A DNA stretch of 64,000 nt, taken from Candidatus Binatia bacterium (GTDB lineage Bacteria; Desulfobacterota; Binatia; UBA12015). Numbering within the stretch: the first letter of the stretch is position 1; every line of letters starts with the position of its first letter. A program made the translations under genes and the position numbers. Under the pieces are notes generated by a model, which was given only the letters and a program-made list of their open reading frames with translations, was not told the origin of the DNA and did not search any database. Of this stretch, positions 1 through 8,717 are shown in pieces. The stretch is from contig JAQWRY010000079.1 of assembly GCA_029243485.1 (NCBI GenBank), positions 62,001 through 126,000 on the forward strand, read 5' to 3'.

Positions 1-64
1 CCTGAGACTTGCAGGATGGTGGGGCGCCCTCGCCTCGCCTCGGCACCCCCGCTACGCTCGAACG

Positions 65-607
65 ATGAACGGACGCATGTCTTTGGCGGCGGCCCTGTCC
101 CTCCTGCTGTTGGGCTGTTCGGGTTACGGCCCCCCGCCGGCACCGATCGACGAGGGCGCCATCTTCACCTTTGCTCCGGTCGGGCCGCAGACCTTTCTCG
201 TCGAAACCGACCCCGCCGAACTCGACCGGCGCCTCCGCGGACTCATCGAGAACGGAGGTCCCGACGACGCGACGCGAGCGTACGCGAATCGCTGGGTGCA
301 ACCACCGGGATGGAAGGCGACGGTCGAGGCGTTTGGTGAGCCGACCGAAGGCGATCTCTACGGGCCGCGCGGCTATCGCTACCGGACGAACCTCGTCCAT
401 CCGGCAAGCGGCGTCATCGTCCTCGCCTACACGAAGCAGCAACCCGACGAGGCGGTGTGGAAACAGAACGAGAGCGTACAGGTGAGCGGACGCCTCGAGG
501 GATACGTGCGCCAGGCGCCCGGCATCGTGATCCTGCTCGACGCGAAACTCGCCGGCGCTCCGAGTGAAGCGGCTTCCGCGACGCCCCTCGACGCCCGCCC
601 CGGCTGA
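65..607 (+). CDS. Putative lipoprotein, unknown function
   Basis: A 180-residue protein with a short signal peptide ending in the lipobox LLLGC (lipidated Cys at residue 18), so it is probably anchored to a membrane facing the periplasm. After a Tyr/Pro-rich linker comes a soluble region of about 150 residues that I do not match to any family. The C-terminus is Ala/Pro-rich. No clear ribosome binding site precedes the ATG; an in-frame ATG at 77 would also keep the signal peptide. It is followed on the same strand by a crotonase after 68 bases, with no obvious functional link. Confidence 0.7.
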   Translation: MNGRMSLAAALSLLLLGCSGYGPPPAPIDEGAIFTFAPVGPQTFLVETDPAELDRRLRGLIENGGPDDATRAYANRWVQPPGWKATVEAFGEPTEGDLYGPRGYRYRTNLVHPASGVIVLAYTKQQPDEAVWKQNESVQVSGRLEGYVRQAPGIVILLDAKLAGAPSEAASATPLDARPG

Positions 608-675
608 GAACGTCGATCGCGCGGCCTCCGGGCCAAAACCTTGACTCTTCGCGGGCCGATCACCATCCCTCAGGG

Positions 676-1464
676 ATGGAATTCGAGAGCGTCTTGTACG
701 AGGTGCGCGACGGTGTCGCCCATGTGACTCTGAACCGGCCCAAGGCCGCGAACGCGATCGACCTGGCCGTCGCGCAGCAGCTCGCGTACGCCGCGATGGA
801 GTGCGACGAAGACCCCTCGGTGCGCGCCGTCCTCATCAAAGCCGCACCCGAGAGCAAGATGTTCTGCGCCGGAGGCGACCTGCGCTCCTTCGGTGCGGCG
901 GGCGATCGAACGCCGATCCTCTTGAAGGAACTCACGATGTACCTTCACGCGGCGATCTCCCGCTTCGCCCGCCTGCGCGCACCGGTCATCGCCGCCGTGA
1001 ACGGGGCCGCTGCCGGCGCCGGCTTCAGCCTCGCCGTATCGACCGACCTCGCGATCTGCGGAGAGTCGGCCAACTTCACGATGGCCTACACCGCCGCCGG
1101 ACTCACGCCCGACGGCAGCTCCACGTTCTTCCTCCCCCGTGTTCTCGGACGTCGCCGTACTCTCGAGCTGATGATCTCGAACCGCCAGCTGAGTGCCGCC
1201 GAAGCCCTCGACTGGGGACTCGTCAATCGCGTCGTGCCGGATGCCGACCTCGCGGTCGAGGCCGAGAAGCTCGCCACTACGCTCGCCGCGGGGCCGACCG
1301 AGGCCTACGGGCTCCTGAAGAAACTCGTCCTCTCTGACGAGAGCCTCGAAGGCCAGATGGAACTCGAAGCACGCGCCATCGCCGACGCCGCCCGGACCTC
1401 GGATGGACGAGCAGCGATTCAAGCATTCCTCGAAAAGAAGCGCCCCACTTTCGAAGGCCGCTAG
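676..1464 (+). CDS. Enoyl-CoA hydratase/isomerase family protein
   Basis: Crotonase-fold enzyme of 262 residues, the usual family length. It shows the N-terminal VTLNRPKAANAI motif, the CoA-binding and oxyanion-hole segment MFCAGGDLRSF, and the NGAAAGAGFSLA helix. The region AGLTPDGSSTFFLPR, where the first catalytic Glu of true hydratases lies, has Asp instead. The exact reaction (hydration, isomerisation or other acyl-CoA chemistry) therefore cannot be set. It probably acts in the cytoplasm on acyl-CoA intermediates, consistent with the many acyl-CoA dehydrogenases in the window. Confidence 0.9.
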   Translation: MEFESVLYEVRDGVAHVTLNRPKAANAIDLAVAQQLAYAAMECDEDPSVRAVLIKAAPESKMFCAGGDLRSFGAAGDRTPILLKELTMYLHAAISRFARLRAPVIAAVNGAAAGAGFSLAVSTDLAICGESANFTMAYTAAGLTPDGSSTFFLPRVLGRRRTLELMISNRQLSAAEALDWGLVNRVVPDADLAVEAEKLATTLAAGPTEAYGLLKKLVLSDESLEGQMELEARAIADAARTSDGRAAIQAFLEKKRPTFEGR

Positions 1465-1565
1465 AGCACCCTCGCGTGGCCCCGGGGTTTGGCAGACCGC
1501 CGGCGACGTGCGTATCGTTACCCTGCGCGTGGCCATCTTTTGAAGTCGCCGCGGAGGGAAGATCG

Positions 1566-2831
1566 ATGCAGACACTCCACCTTTCCCGCTCTGCCGGGGT
1601 CCATGGGCTCGCCCTGTTCCTGGCGTTCCTGGTGGCCCTACCACCGGCGTGGGCACAGAGTAGCGGCTCGTCCGACTCCGCTCCGCTCAGCACCGAGCAA
1701 CTCGAACAGCTCGTGGCGCCGATCGCACTCTACCCGGACTCACTGGTCGCACAGGTCTTGATGGCCTCGACGTACCCGCTCGAGGTGGTCGAGGCAGCAC
1801 GTTGGGTAAAGAGCAACCCCGACCTCAAGGAGAAGGCTCTCGAGGATGCACTCGAGAAGCAGTCCTGGGATGCGAGCGTCAAGTCGCTTACCGCGTTCCC
1901 GCAGGCGCTCGACATGATGAACGACAAGCTCGACTGGACTACCCAGCTCGGCGACGCGTTCCTCGCTCAGCAGAAGGACGTGATGAACTCGGTCCAGGTG
2001 CTGCGCGGGAAGGCCAAGAAAGAGGGCAACCTCGAGAGCAACCAACAGCAAACCGTGAAGGTCGAGAACGCGCCCACCGGAACACAGACCCAGACAATCA
2101 TCATTGAACCGGCCGACCCGCAGATTGTCTACGTCCCAACCTACAACCCGACTGTCGTCTACGGTGCCTGGCCCTATCCCGCCTATCCGCCCTTCTACTA
2201 CTACCCGCCGGGGTATGCGTTCATCGGTTCCACACTCTCCTTCGGAGTCGGCTTGGCCGTCGGTGGCGCACTCTGGGGCGGCTGCAACTGGGGCCGCTCG
2301 AACGTCAATGTCAACGTCAACAAATACAACAACTTCAACAAGACCAACATCAACAACTCGAACTGGAACCACAACAGTGACCACCGAAAGGGCGTCTCGT
2401 ACCGAGACCAGAGTTCGCGCGACAAGTATGGCGGCGACCGCAGTGCGAAGGACCGGAAGTCGCGTGACTCCTTCCGCGGCCGAGCAGACCAGGGCCGCAA
2501 GGACATCGCGAGCGGCGGCGCAGACAAGTTCAAAGGCAAGAACGGAAGGAGCGGTGCCTTCGGCGGCGCGGGTCAGCACTCGTCGCGCGGGAGCTCCCTC
2601 GGCGGCTCCAACCGGTCTTCGCGAGGCGGTGCCTTCCAGGGAGGCGGCAACGGCAACAGCGCACGGCGCAACTCCGATCGCGGGCGCTCCAGTCGTGGGA
2701 GCTCCTTCAACCGCGGCGGCGGTGGTGGCGGGCACAGCTTCGGCGGCGGGGGCGGTCGTGGCGGCGGTGGGCGTGGCGGCGGTGGGCGCGGCGGCGGTGG
2801 GCGCGGCGGCGGCGGGCGGCGCGGACGATAG
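1566..2831 (+). CDS. DUF3300 domain protein with Gly/Arg-rich tail
   Basis: Exported protein of 421 residues. The start at 1566 is preceded by GGAGGGAAG and gives a clean signal peptide ending PPAWAQ; longer in-frame starts lack this. The N-terminal part matches DUF3300 (LEQLVAPIALYPDSLVAQVL, VEAARWVKSNPDL, PADPQIVYVPTYNP). A glycine-rich hydrophobic stretch follows, then an Asn-rich segment, then a long low-complexity tail of Arg, Ser and Gly ending in about five GGGGR units. It lies 12 bases before a DUF2950 gene, a pairing common in proteobacteria, so the two are probably co-transcribed. Function is unknown; an envelope or surface role is inferred. Confidence 0.9.
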   Translation: MQTLHLSRSAGVHGLALFLAFLVALPPAWAQSSGSSDSAPLSTEQLEQLVAPIALYPDSLVAQVLMASTYPLEVVEAARWVKSNPDLKEKALEDALEKQSWDASVKSLTAFPQALDMMNDKLDWTTQLGDAFLAQQKDVMNSVQVLRGKAKKEGNLESNQQQTVKVENAPTGTQTQTIIIEPADPQIVYVPTYNPTVVYGAWPYPAYPPFYYYPPGYAFIGSTLSFGVGLAVGGALWGGCNWGRSNVNVNVNKYNNFNKTNINNSNWNHNSDHRKGVSYRDQSSRDKYGGDRSAKDRKSRDSFRGRADQGRKDIASGGADKFKGKNGRSGAFGGAGQHSSRGSSLGGSNRSSRGGAFQGGGNGNSARRNSDRGRSSRGSSFNRGGGGGGHSFGGGGGRGGGGRGGGGRGGGGRGGGGRRGR

Positions 2832-2843
2832 GAGGAAGTCGAC

Positions 2844-3794
2844 ATGATCTCTATGAAGAACCACGTGACGACCGCAGGCCTCCTTGCTGCGACTGCCCTT
2901 TTCCTCACCCCCTCGTTCGCATCGGCGGACGACGGGCAGAAGACCTTCCAAACACCCGAAGCTGCGGGCGCGGCGTTGCTCGCGGCCGCCAAGGCCGACG
3001 ACACAGCCGCACTCGTCGCTATCTTCGGGCCGGAGTCCGAGAGCCTGATCTCTTCGGGCGACCCGGTCGCGGACAAATCGCGGCGCGACGAGTTCGTCGC
3101 CGACTACGGGGCAAAGCATCACTGGTCGGCCGGACTCGATGACTCCCAGGTGCTCGATGCCGGCAAGACCGATTGGCCGTTCCCGATCCCACTCGTCGAT
3201 ACGAGCAAGGGTTGGAGATTCGACACCGCGCGCGGACAGGACGAGATCCTGAACCGACGGATCGGGCGGAACGAGCTCGGTGCGATCCAGGCCTGCCTGG
3301 CCTTCGTCGACGCTGAGCAGGAGTACCACGATCGCAATCCGCTCGACGGCAAACCGCAATACGCTCAGTTCATCGCGAGCAGCGACGACCAGAAGAACGG
3401 CCTGTACTGGCCGAACGCGGAGGGCAGCGAGCCCAGCCCGCTCGGTGCGGCCTTCGCCGCAGCGCGGGCGGCCGGCTACGCGCCCAAACAGGGCTTCGGC
3501 GACCCGCTCTACGGCTACGTCTACCGAGTCCTGCGGGCCCAGGGGGCGGCGGCTCACGGTGGGGCGGCGGACTACGTCGTGGACGGAGCGATGACGAAGG
3601 GCTTCGCCCTCCTCGCCTCACCGGCGAAGTACGAGGCGTCCGGCGTGATGACGTTCCTCGTGAATCAGACCGGCGTCATCTACGAGAAAGACCTCGGCCC
3701 GGATACGACAGAGATCGTGTCCAAGATCGAGACCTTCGATCCCGACGAATCCTGGGATGTGGTCTCGGCGCAAGCACGGACGCCGCCGAGATAG
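2844..3794 (+). CDS. DUF2950 family exported protein
   Basis: 316-residue protein with a signal peptide ending FASA. The DUF2950 region covers most of the mature chain: FQTPEAAGAALLAAAKADDTA near the start, a central RRIGRNELGAIQACLAFVDAEQEY segment, then NGLYWP and KGFALLASPAKYEASGVMTF near the end. The ATG follows AGGAGGAAG, which spans the stop of the upstream DUF3300 gene, so translation is probably coupled. The family is uncharacterised and almost always neighbours DUF3300; a joint periplasmic or envelope function is inferred. Confidence 0.92.
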   Translation: MISMKNHVTTAGLLAATALFLTPSFASADDGQKTFQTPEAAGAALLAAAKADDTAALVAIFGPESESLISSGDPVADKSRRDEFVADYGAKHHWSAGLDDSQVLDAGKTDWPFPIPLVDTSKGWRFDTARGQDEILNRRIGRNELGAIQACLAFVDAEQEYHDRNPLDGKPQYAQFIASSDDQKNGLYWPNAEGSEPSPLGAAFAAARAAGYAPKQGFGDPLYGYVYRVLRAQGAAAHGGAADYVVDGAMTKGFALLASPAKYEASGVMTFLVNQTGVIYEKDLGPDTTEIVSKIETFDPDESWDVVSAQARTPPR

Positions 3795-3860
3795 CCCAAA
3801 TCAACGCCGCTGCTGACGAAAGCGACCGTTCCGCAACCGCAGGAACTGGAGCAGCTCCCG

Positions 3861-4442
3861 TCACCACAAGCCGCGACATCCGCGCCGTCGCGCAACGCGC
3901 CCTCGAGGATCGAAGTCGATGCACGCACTCAGGTCGGCGACGGTCGTCGCGCCTTCGGGCACGGGTTCTTTGCCGACCCAGAGAGCGGTGTTCACACACT
4001 GCTGAAATTGGACGACGATCGCGTCCTGACAGAGGTGAAGGCCTTCGGTGACGCCCGCCTGACAATCCTTGATGTTCGGCTCGGCTACACGCGCCGCCGA
4101 CGCGGTCTCATGGGAGCCGTACACCAACTCGACGACCACGCCCCCATTGTCGTTCACCGCACCGACGATCGTACTCGCGTCGGTTCCGATCCCGGGCACC
4201 CGCGAGAGCCCGCGGGCATCCACCCCGACGCAACGCTTCTCGAACTGGCGCTGGACGGCGTTGATCGCCTCCTCGATGCGTCCGCGCCGGTCGGCAGCGA
4301 CGCACGCGGGAATGTCGGTGACCGGAGTCTCGCGTTCAGGTTGTTCACGCAGGATTGCTGCGGGCGTGAGAAGGCGGCTACGCGGGAAATCGTCACTCGC
4401 AGTGTCGTAATCTCTAGATAAGCTGACGCGCCCGGTGCCCAA
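3861..4442 (-). CDS. Possible fragment of a Cys-containing exported protein
   Basis: An open frame of up to 193 codons. It contains two Cys-spaced segments, one with CVAADRRGRIEEAINAVQ followed by KRC, and a later one with CQAGVTEGLHLCQDAI, QQCVN and LSACIDFDPRGRV. The spacing resembles the helical Cys-pair modules found at the ends of secreted proteins in some deltaproteobacterial genomes. There is no signal peptide and no convincing ribosome binding site at the proposed start, so this is probably the 3-prime part of a decayed gene. It ends 66 bases from the convergent DUF2950 gene and sits directly downstream of purU. Confidence 0.35.
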   Translation of the reverse strand: MGTGRVSLSRDYDTASDDFPRSRLLTPAAILREQPERETPVTDIPACVAADRRGRIEEAINAVQRQFEKRCVGVDARGLSRVPGIGTDASTIVGAVNDNGGVVVELVYGSHETASAARVAEPNIKDCQAGVTEGLHLCQDAIVVQFQQCVNTALWVGKEPVPEGATTVADLSACIDFDPRGRVARRRGCRGLW

Positions 4443-4444
4443 AC

Positions 4445-5323
4445 CTACTCGAAGACGACCGTCTTGTGCCCGTAGGCCAGGACCCGGTCCTCCAGATGGC
4501 GCCGAACGGCACGAGCCAAAACCACCCGCTCGAGATCGCGACCCCGTCGGACCAGGTCGGCGACTCCGTCCCGGTGCGAAGCGCGGCTGACATCCTGCTC
4601 GATGATCGGTCCCTCATCCAGATCCATCGTGGCGTAGTGCGCCGTCGCCCCGATCAGCTTCACGCCCCGTTCATGCGCCTGCTGATACGGCCGCCCGCCG
4701 AGAAACGCGGGAAGAAACGAGTGGTGGATGTTGATGATCCGCGACGGGAAAGTCTCGATGAACTCCCCCGTCAAAACCTGCATGTATCGCGCGAGCACGA
4801 TGAGATCGATCTGACTCTCGCCAAGGAGCGCGATCTCCTTCGCCTCCTGCTCCGCCTTGGTCTCCTTGGTGATCGGGAAGACGTGGAACGGAATCTCGAA
4901 CTGCTTCGCGACGGGCTCCAGATCGGGGTGGTTCGAGACCACCAGCACAATGTCGCCCTCGAGCTCCCCCGACCGCTCACGCAGCAGGAGATCGTACAGG
5001 CAATGGTCGTACTTCGAGACGAATACAGCGATCCTCTTGCGGTCGTCGCCGTAGCGCAAAGACCATTGCATCTCGTACTTCGAGCCCACCTCGGAGACCG
5101 CTGCTTCGAGTGCGTTGCGGTCGCAGCCGACCTCGGACACGTCGAAGCGGATCCGCTGGAAGAACTGGCCGGCCTTCGGGTCGGTATGTTGATCGGCATC
5201 GAGGATGTTCGCACCCAGGCCGTAGAGCCCCTGCGACAGCGCCGCCACGATTCCCCGCTGGTCCGGGCAGCACACCAGAAGAATCGCCGTGTCGGCTCGG
5301 TCCGCTCCCGTCGCATCCGCCAT
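4445..5323 (-). CDS. purU: Formyltetrahydrofolate deformylase
   Basis: Hydrolyses 10-formyltetrahydrofolate to tetrahydrofolate and formate, balancing one-carbon pools and supplying formate for purine synthesis. At 292 residues it is close to the usual 280-290. An N-terminal ACT domain (about 12-90, LLVCCPDQRGIVAALS) precedes a formyltransferase domain with SNHPDLEPVA, NIHHSFLPAFLGGRPY and LDEGPIIEQD. The catalytic Asn-His-Asp of this fold map to N198, H200 and D236. The start ATG at 5323 has only a weak ribosome binding site. It is the only housekeeping gene in its immediate area. Confidence 0.95.
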   Translation of the reverse strand: MADATGADRADTAILLVCCPDQRGIVAALSQGLYGLGANILDADQHTDPKAGQFFQRIRFDVSEVGCDRNALEAAVSEVGSKYEMQWSLRYGDDRKRIAVFVSKYDHCLYDLLLRERSGELEGDIVLVVSNHPDLEPVAKQFEIPFHVFPITKETKAEQEAKEIALLGESQIDLIVLARYMQVLTGEFIETFPSRIINIHHSFLPAFLGGRPYQQAHERGVKLIGATAHYATMDLDEGPIIEQDVSRASHRDGVADLVRRGRDLERVVLARAVRRHLEDRVLAYGHKTVVFE

Positions 5324-5441
5324 GGGGGTCGAGGGTACCGCACCACTAGGACAGCCCCAAGCTTATCGATTGAAGCGGCGTTCCCGCTCCGGGCAAGCTC
5401 CGAGGAACGGCCCCTGCCCCACCGACCAAAGAGAGTCCGGC

Positions 5442-5800
5442 ATGCACCTCGAGCGAATCCCAGCGCCACTCCCGGCTCGCCTCCTCCTCTTGGGGGTCCT
5501 CGCGCGAACCCCGGTGCCCGCAGCCGGTGCCCCCGGAGCGTCACGGTCGACATCGCCGGCTTCTCCGGCGGTGCGCCGGAGGGCATCGATCGTCTTGGTC
5601 TCAAGGAAGGCGATGGAACGAAAGCCCACATCGCCGTGAAGGCCAGGGGCCCGCTCCTCGCAACGCCGACACTGCCGCTCGTCCTACCGGTCACCGTTCA
5701 GCTCCACGCCAACGACAGCCCGAGCGCGGAGTGCTGGGAGGCGACCTTCGTAGAGTCCAAGAAAAACGACGGGACGAAGTTCAAAGCCCGCGGACAGTGA
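5442..5800 (+). pseudogene. Frameshifted remnant of a small secreted protein
   Basis: An ATG at 5442 starts a signal-peptide-like stretch (MHLERIPAPLPARLLLLGVL). The frame then becomes meaningless near 5545, while the +2 frame picks up at VTVDIAGFSGG and runs to a stop at 5800. The C-terminus, with SAECWEATFVESKKNDGTKFKA, resembles ends I associate with small secreted proteins of Binatota-like genomes. One single-base indel near 5540 would restore a protein of about 119 residues. It is either a pseudogene or carries a sequencing error. It ends 7 bases from the convergent DUF3604 gene. Confidence 0.5.
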
Positions 5801-5807
5801 GCGCCGC

Positions 5808-7835
5808 CTACGACCCGGCGACCTCGTACCAGATCGGCGACGTCCAGGCGCGCTCTTGGAGGACCGGCGAGTAGAAGGGCTGCTCTTCTTCGCGTAAGCA
5901 GCACTTCCCGTAGATGTCGCCCTCGCCGCCCCGGTCCTGCGCGCGGGCCGTGGCCGCGGTCGCCTGCGCCTCGCAGTCGCCCGCGAACGGATTCACCCCG
6001 GCGGCCTGGCACTGCAGAGTGCTCCAGCGACACGTCGGATTCTCGAGGACGCGGACGTAGTAGAAAGCCGCCTGGCTCGAATCGAACTCGGGATCTTCCC
6101 AGACGGCGCAGAGAGATTGCGCTCCGGTTCCCGTAGGAGCACAGGTTTCCTCATCGATCCCCGCGCCGTTGTCGACATCGCCGGCGACGTCGTAGACCGC
6201 CTCGTGCGTCTCGCCATCCGCGTCGAGCCAGCCCTTGATGACCTGGATCCGCTGAAGATCCGTTCCCGGGTGACCGGGAATGCCGGGATCCTTCAGAGCG
6301 CTCACGAGGAAGCGCAGCGGCTCGGCGGCCGAGCCGCCCGAGAAGCGCCCCCCCATGGGAACGCCTTGGGCGTAGGCACGCGCGATCATGTCCGGTGCGT
6401 TGCAAAGATCGGCGGAAAGGGACGAGCCCCCGAAGAAGCGAACGATCGGCCGCGTCCCACTCGTGGCGTAGGCCTCCTTGCGGCGAAGCCCCGCGAAGAT
6501 CGCGTCGCGCGAGTTTTCCTCAGCCCAGACGACCGCATGGCCACCCGGGTTGGAGAAGAAATGATCCTGGACGTTGCGATAGCCGGAATCCCGCCGGCCC
6601 AGGTGACCAAGGTAGTTGTCCTCCTCGGCCGCACCCGGGGTCGCGCTGTGCGTGTCCGTGCTGCCGATGAAGCCCATGGCGAACGGGTTGGTGCCGGACT
6701 TCTCACCAAGAGCGAGCCCGTCCTTTAGTGCGTTGCGCACCATGTTTCGGCGCGCGAACTCTTCGATCGGCACGGCGGCCGCGCGCTCGGTTCGAACCTT
6801 CCCGTGGACCGAGCCCAACATTGAGAGATTGTCCGCGACCACCTGCTCGAAAGTGCACTGCTCGTCTTCGGTGAAGAGCCCGCGCCGCTCGAGGCGATCG
6901 AACCTGCACTCCGAGGATGCCTTGTGCTGCGTCAGTTCCACGACTGGCTCGAAGAACAGCCGCTCCGTCGCCTCCTCGGGAGTTTCGGGGTCGCGGAACA
7001 TGAGTCCGCCCGCCAGATTCGGGTTGTGCGGGATGGCCATCACATCGCATCCCTCGCCGCCTTCGATGCACTGCTCACGCAACAACTGCCACAGCTTCGG
7101 AAAGTTGTAGGAGCCGGTGTCGTAAGTCGAGATTGCGTTGTCGGTGACGGATTCGTTCCGAAAGATCACGTTCCGATGCATGTTGTTCGTCTCGGGCGCG
7201 TCCGTGTACTCGTACCCGACGAACGAGGTGAAGCTGCAGTCCGCAGAGCGGTCATAGGCCTCCTCCGCCGCCTGCTGGATCAGACTCCACGTATCGGACC
7301 GCGCCTCGTCGCAGTCCGAGAGAGTGCAGGCGAAGGACCGCGAGGGGTCATTTTCCGACATCCCCCCGAGCGACGTCCACCAAGACGCGGAGAACAGCTG
7401 CACCCACAGATTGGACGAACGCGTCATCACGCAGTGGGGCCACCAATAGCCTGCACGCCAAGGATCCGTCGTACACACGTTGATCTGCCCGAAGTACTCC
7501 GAGTGATCGGTGACCGACGCGAAGTCCAGGGGTCTCTGAATCTGCGCGATGATCTTCTGCTCACCGTCCTCGTCGGGCAACGTAATCGGCTCACCCTTCG
7601 CATAGCGATACGCGGCAGCGGGATCGTTGCGCTGGCTCGAGATGTAGGAGTCGAACGAGTAGCTCGTGTGCACGTGCAAGTCGCCAAACATCGGGCGGCG
7701 CAACGCCTCGTACTCGGCACAGGACTCACGCTTCTCCGTTCGCTCGAAGGGAGGTTCCTCCGCGCGGACTTCGACCACCACGACCAGCCCGACGAAGATC
7801 AGCAGCACCACCAGACGGGACAGATCGCACGTCAT
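5808..7835 (-). CDS. DUF3604 domain exported protein
   Basis: 675-residue protein. The start at 7835 follows GAGGGGGGTT and gives a signal peptide ending VRAEE. The mature protein begins with FGDLHVHTSYSFDS, the His-rich PHP-like metal-site motif of DUF3604, followed by FASVTDHSEYFGQ, IPHNPNLAGG and GSTDTHSATPG, all typical of the family. DUF3604 proteins look like periplasmic metal-dependent hydrolases of unknown substrate. It lies 13 bases downstream of a TetR gene on the same strand, divergent from a TonB receptor. This suggests one regulated unit that imports and processes a ligand, which is inference from layout. Confidence 0.92.
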   Translation of the reverse strand: MTCDLSRLVVLLIFVGLVVVVEVRAEEPPFERTEKRESCAEYEALRRPMFGDLHVHTSYSFDSYISSQRNDPAAAYRYAKGEPITLPDEDGEQKIIAQIQRPLDFASVTDHSEYFGQINVCTTDPWRAGYWWPHCVMTRSSNLWVQLFSASWWTSLGGMSENDPSRSFACTLSDCDEARSDTWSLIQQAAEEAYDRSADCSFTSFVGYEYTDAPETNNMHRNVIFRNESVTDNAISTYDTGSYNFPKLWQLLREQCIEGGEGCDVMAIPHNPNLAGGLMFRDPETPEEATERLFFEPVVELTQHKASSECRFDRLERRGLFTEDEQCTFEQVVADNLSMLGSVHGKVRTERAAAVPIEEFARRNMVRNALKDGLALGEKSGTNPFAMGFIGSTDTHSATPGAAEEDNYLGHLGRRDSGYRNVQDHFFSNPGGHAVVWAEENSRDAIFAGLRRKEAYATSGTRPIVRFFGGSSLSADLCNAPDMIARAYAQGVPMGGRFSGGSAAEPLRFLVSALKDPGIPGHPGTDLQRIQVIKGWLDADGETHEAVYDVAGDVDNGAGIDEETCAPTGTGAQSLCAVWEDPEFDSSQAAFYYVRVLENPTCRWSTLQCQAAGVNPFAGDCEAQATAATARAQDRGGEGDIYGKCCLREEEQPFYSPVLQERAWTSPIWYEVAGS

Positions 7836-7848
7836 CGAGAACCCCCCC

Positions 7849-8532
7849 TCACAGACCATTCAACATCGCGCGCAAGCTGCGCTCGAAGACCGAGCTGAGA
7901 TCGAGCGTACGGATCAACGGGACGAGCTCCGCCACCTTCTCGAACGCGGCCGCATCAAATTTCTCCGCATCTAATTGGGAAACGAGGAACTCGTCGCTTT
8001 CCGTGGGCACGCCGTGCTGCGCACGAGCGACCTCCATCGTGACGAATCCGACCGTGTGATAGAAAATCGCGAAGGTCGTCTCGATCAACTCCTGCCCTTC
8101 GAGTCCGGCCTCCTGCAGCGTCATCCCCACCGTCGTCGGGAAACTTATGAACGGAAACGGGGCGCCCTCGGTAAATCGCGGAACGCTCACGAGTTCCGGG
8201 TGCTCGAGGAGCCTTTGGCGAAGCCACCGACAGAGCCCGATGATCCTCTCCTGCCAGGTCTCACCGCTCGCCTGGGGAATCTCCAGATTCCCGAATGCCA
8301 GCTCGACCGCACCGTGGATGATGTCGTCCTTGTCCCGGACGTACGAGTACAGGGCGTTGGGCGCGACCCCGAGCTCGGCAGCCAACTGCCTCACCCCGAC
8401 CGCCTCGATGCCGTGGCGATCGATATGCTTCAACGCCGCTCGGACGATGCGCGCTCGATCGAGACCGGGGCTGGTCCCTTTCACGGGGCGGCCGGGCCCT
8501 CGTTTTCGCTGTGGAATTCCTGAAATGATCAA
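7849..8532 (-). CDS. TetR/AcrR family transcriptional regulator
   Basis: 227-residue one-component regulator. An N-terminal helix-turn-helix (about 28-75) shows ARIVRAALKHIDRHGIEAVGVRQLAAELGV in parts, then APNALYSYVRDKDDI, the TetR recognition helix. The ligand-binding domain is all-helical and typical in length. A basic, Pro/Gly-rich stretch precedes the DNA-binding domain. It is the first gene of a two-gene unit with DUF3604 and is divergent from the TonB receptor at 8718. The 185-base intergenic region holds an AT-rich imperfect palindrome (8589-8605) that could be its operator. Confidence 0.93.
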   Translation of the reverse strand: MIISGIPQRKRGPGRPVKGTSPGLDRARIVRAALKHIDRHGIEAVGVRQLAAELGVAPNALYSYVRDKDDIIHGAVELAFGNLEIPQASGETWQERIIGLCRWLRQRLLEHPELVSVPRFTEGAPFPFISFPTTVGMTLQEAGLEGQELIETTFAIFYHTVGFVTMEVARAQHGVPTESDEFLVSQLDAEKFDAAAFEKVAELVPLIRTLDLSSVFERSLRAMLNGL

Positions 8533-8588
8533 CTACCTCTAGCGGGCGGCCGCGGTGGTCCCGGGATGCCTGGGCAGAAATCCATAAA

Positions 8589-8605
8589 ATTGTACATTAT
8601 TCAAT
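8589..8605. promoter_or_regulatory. Candidate TetR operator palindrome
   Basis: A 17-base imperfect palindrome, ATTGTACATTATTCAAT, in which 6 of 8 symmetric positions pair. It sits in a conspicuously AT-rich patch of an otherwise GC-rich divergent promoter region between the TetR gene and the TonB receptor. Size and placement fit a TetR-family operator, but a plain promoter element is an alternative. Confidence 0.4.
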
Positions 8606-8717
8606 ATGGGGAATCCGATCTCCTTGCGCCATCGGCGCAACGTGATGCTGTGGAGGGGTCCTCAAAGCACTGCGCACGCAAGAGGTATGCCCTGAGGGAT
8701 GCCCGGAGGCCCCATCG

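Noticed and set aside
2740-2830. GGCGGTGGGCG repeats resembling a CRISPR or tandem repeat
   Set aside because: It is the coding low-complexity tail of DUF3300; there are no spacers.
1740-3557. Long antisense frame opposite the DUF3300/DUF2950 genes
   Set aside because: It is a GC-driven shadow of the two real genes, low-complexity in composition and without a start site.
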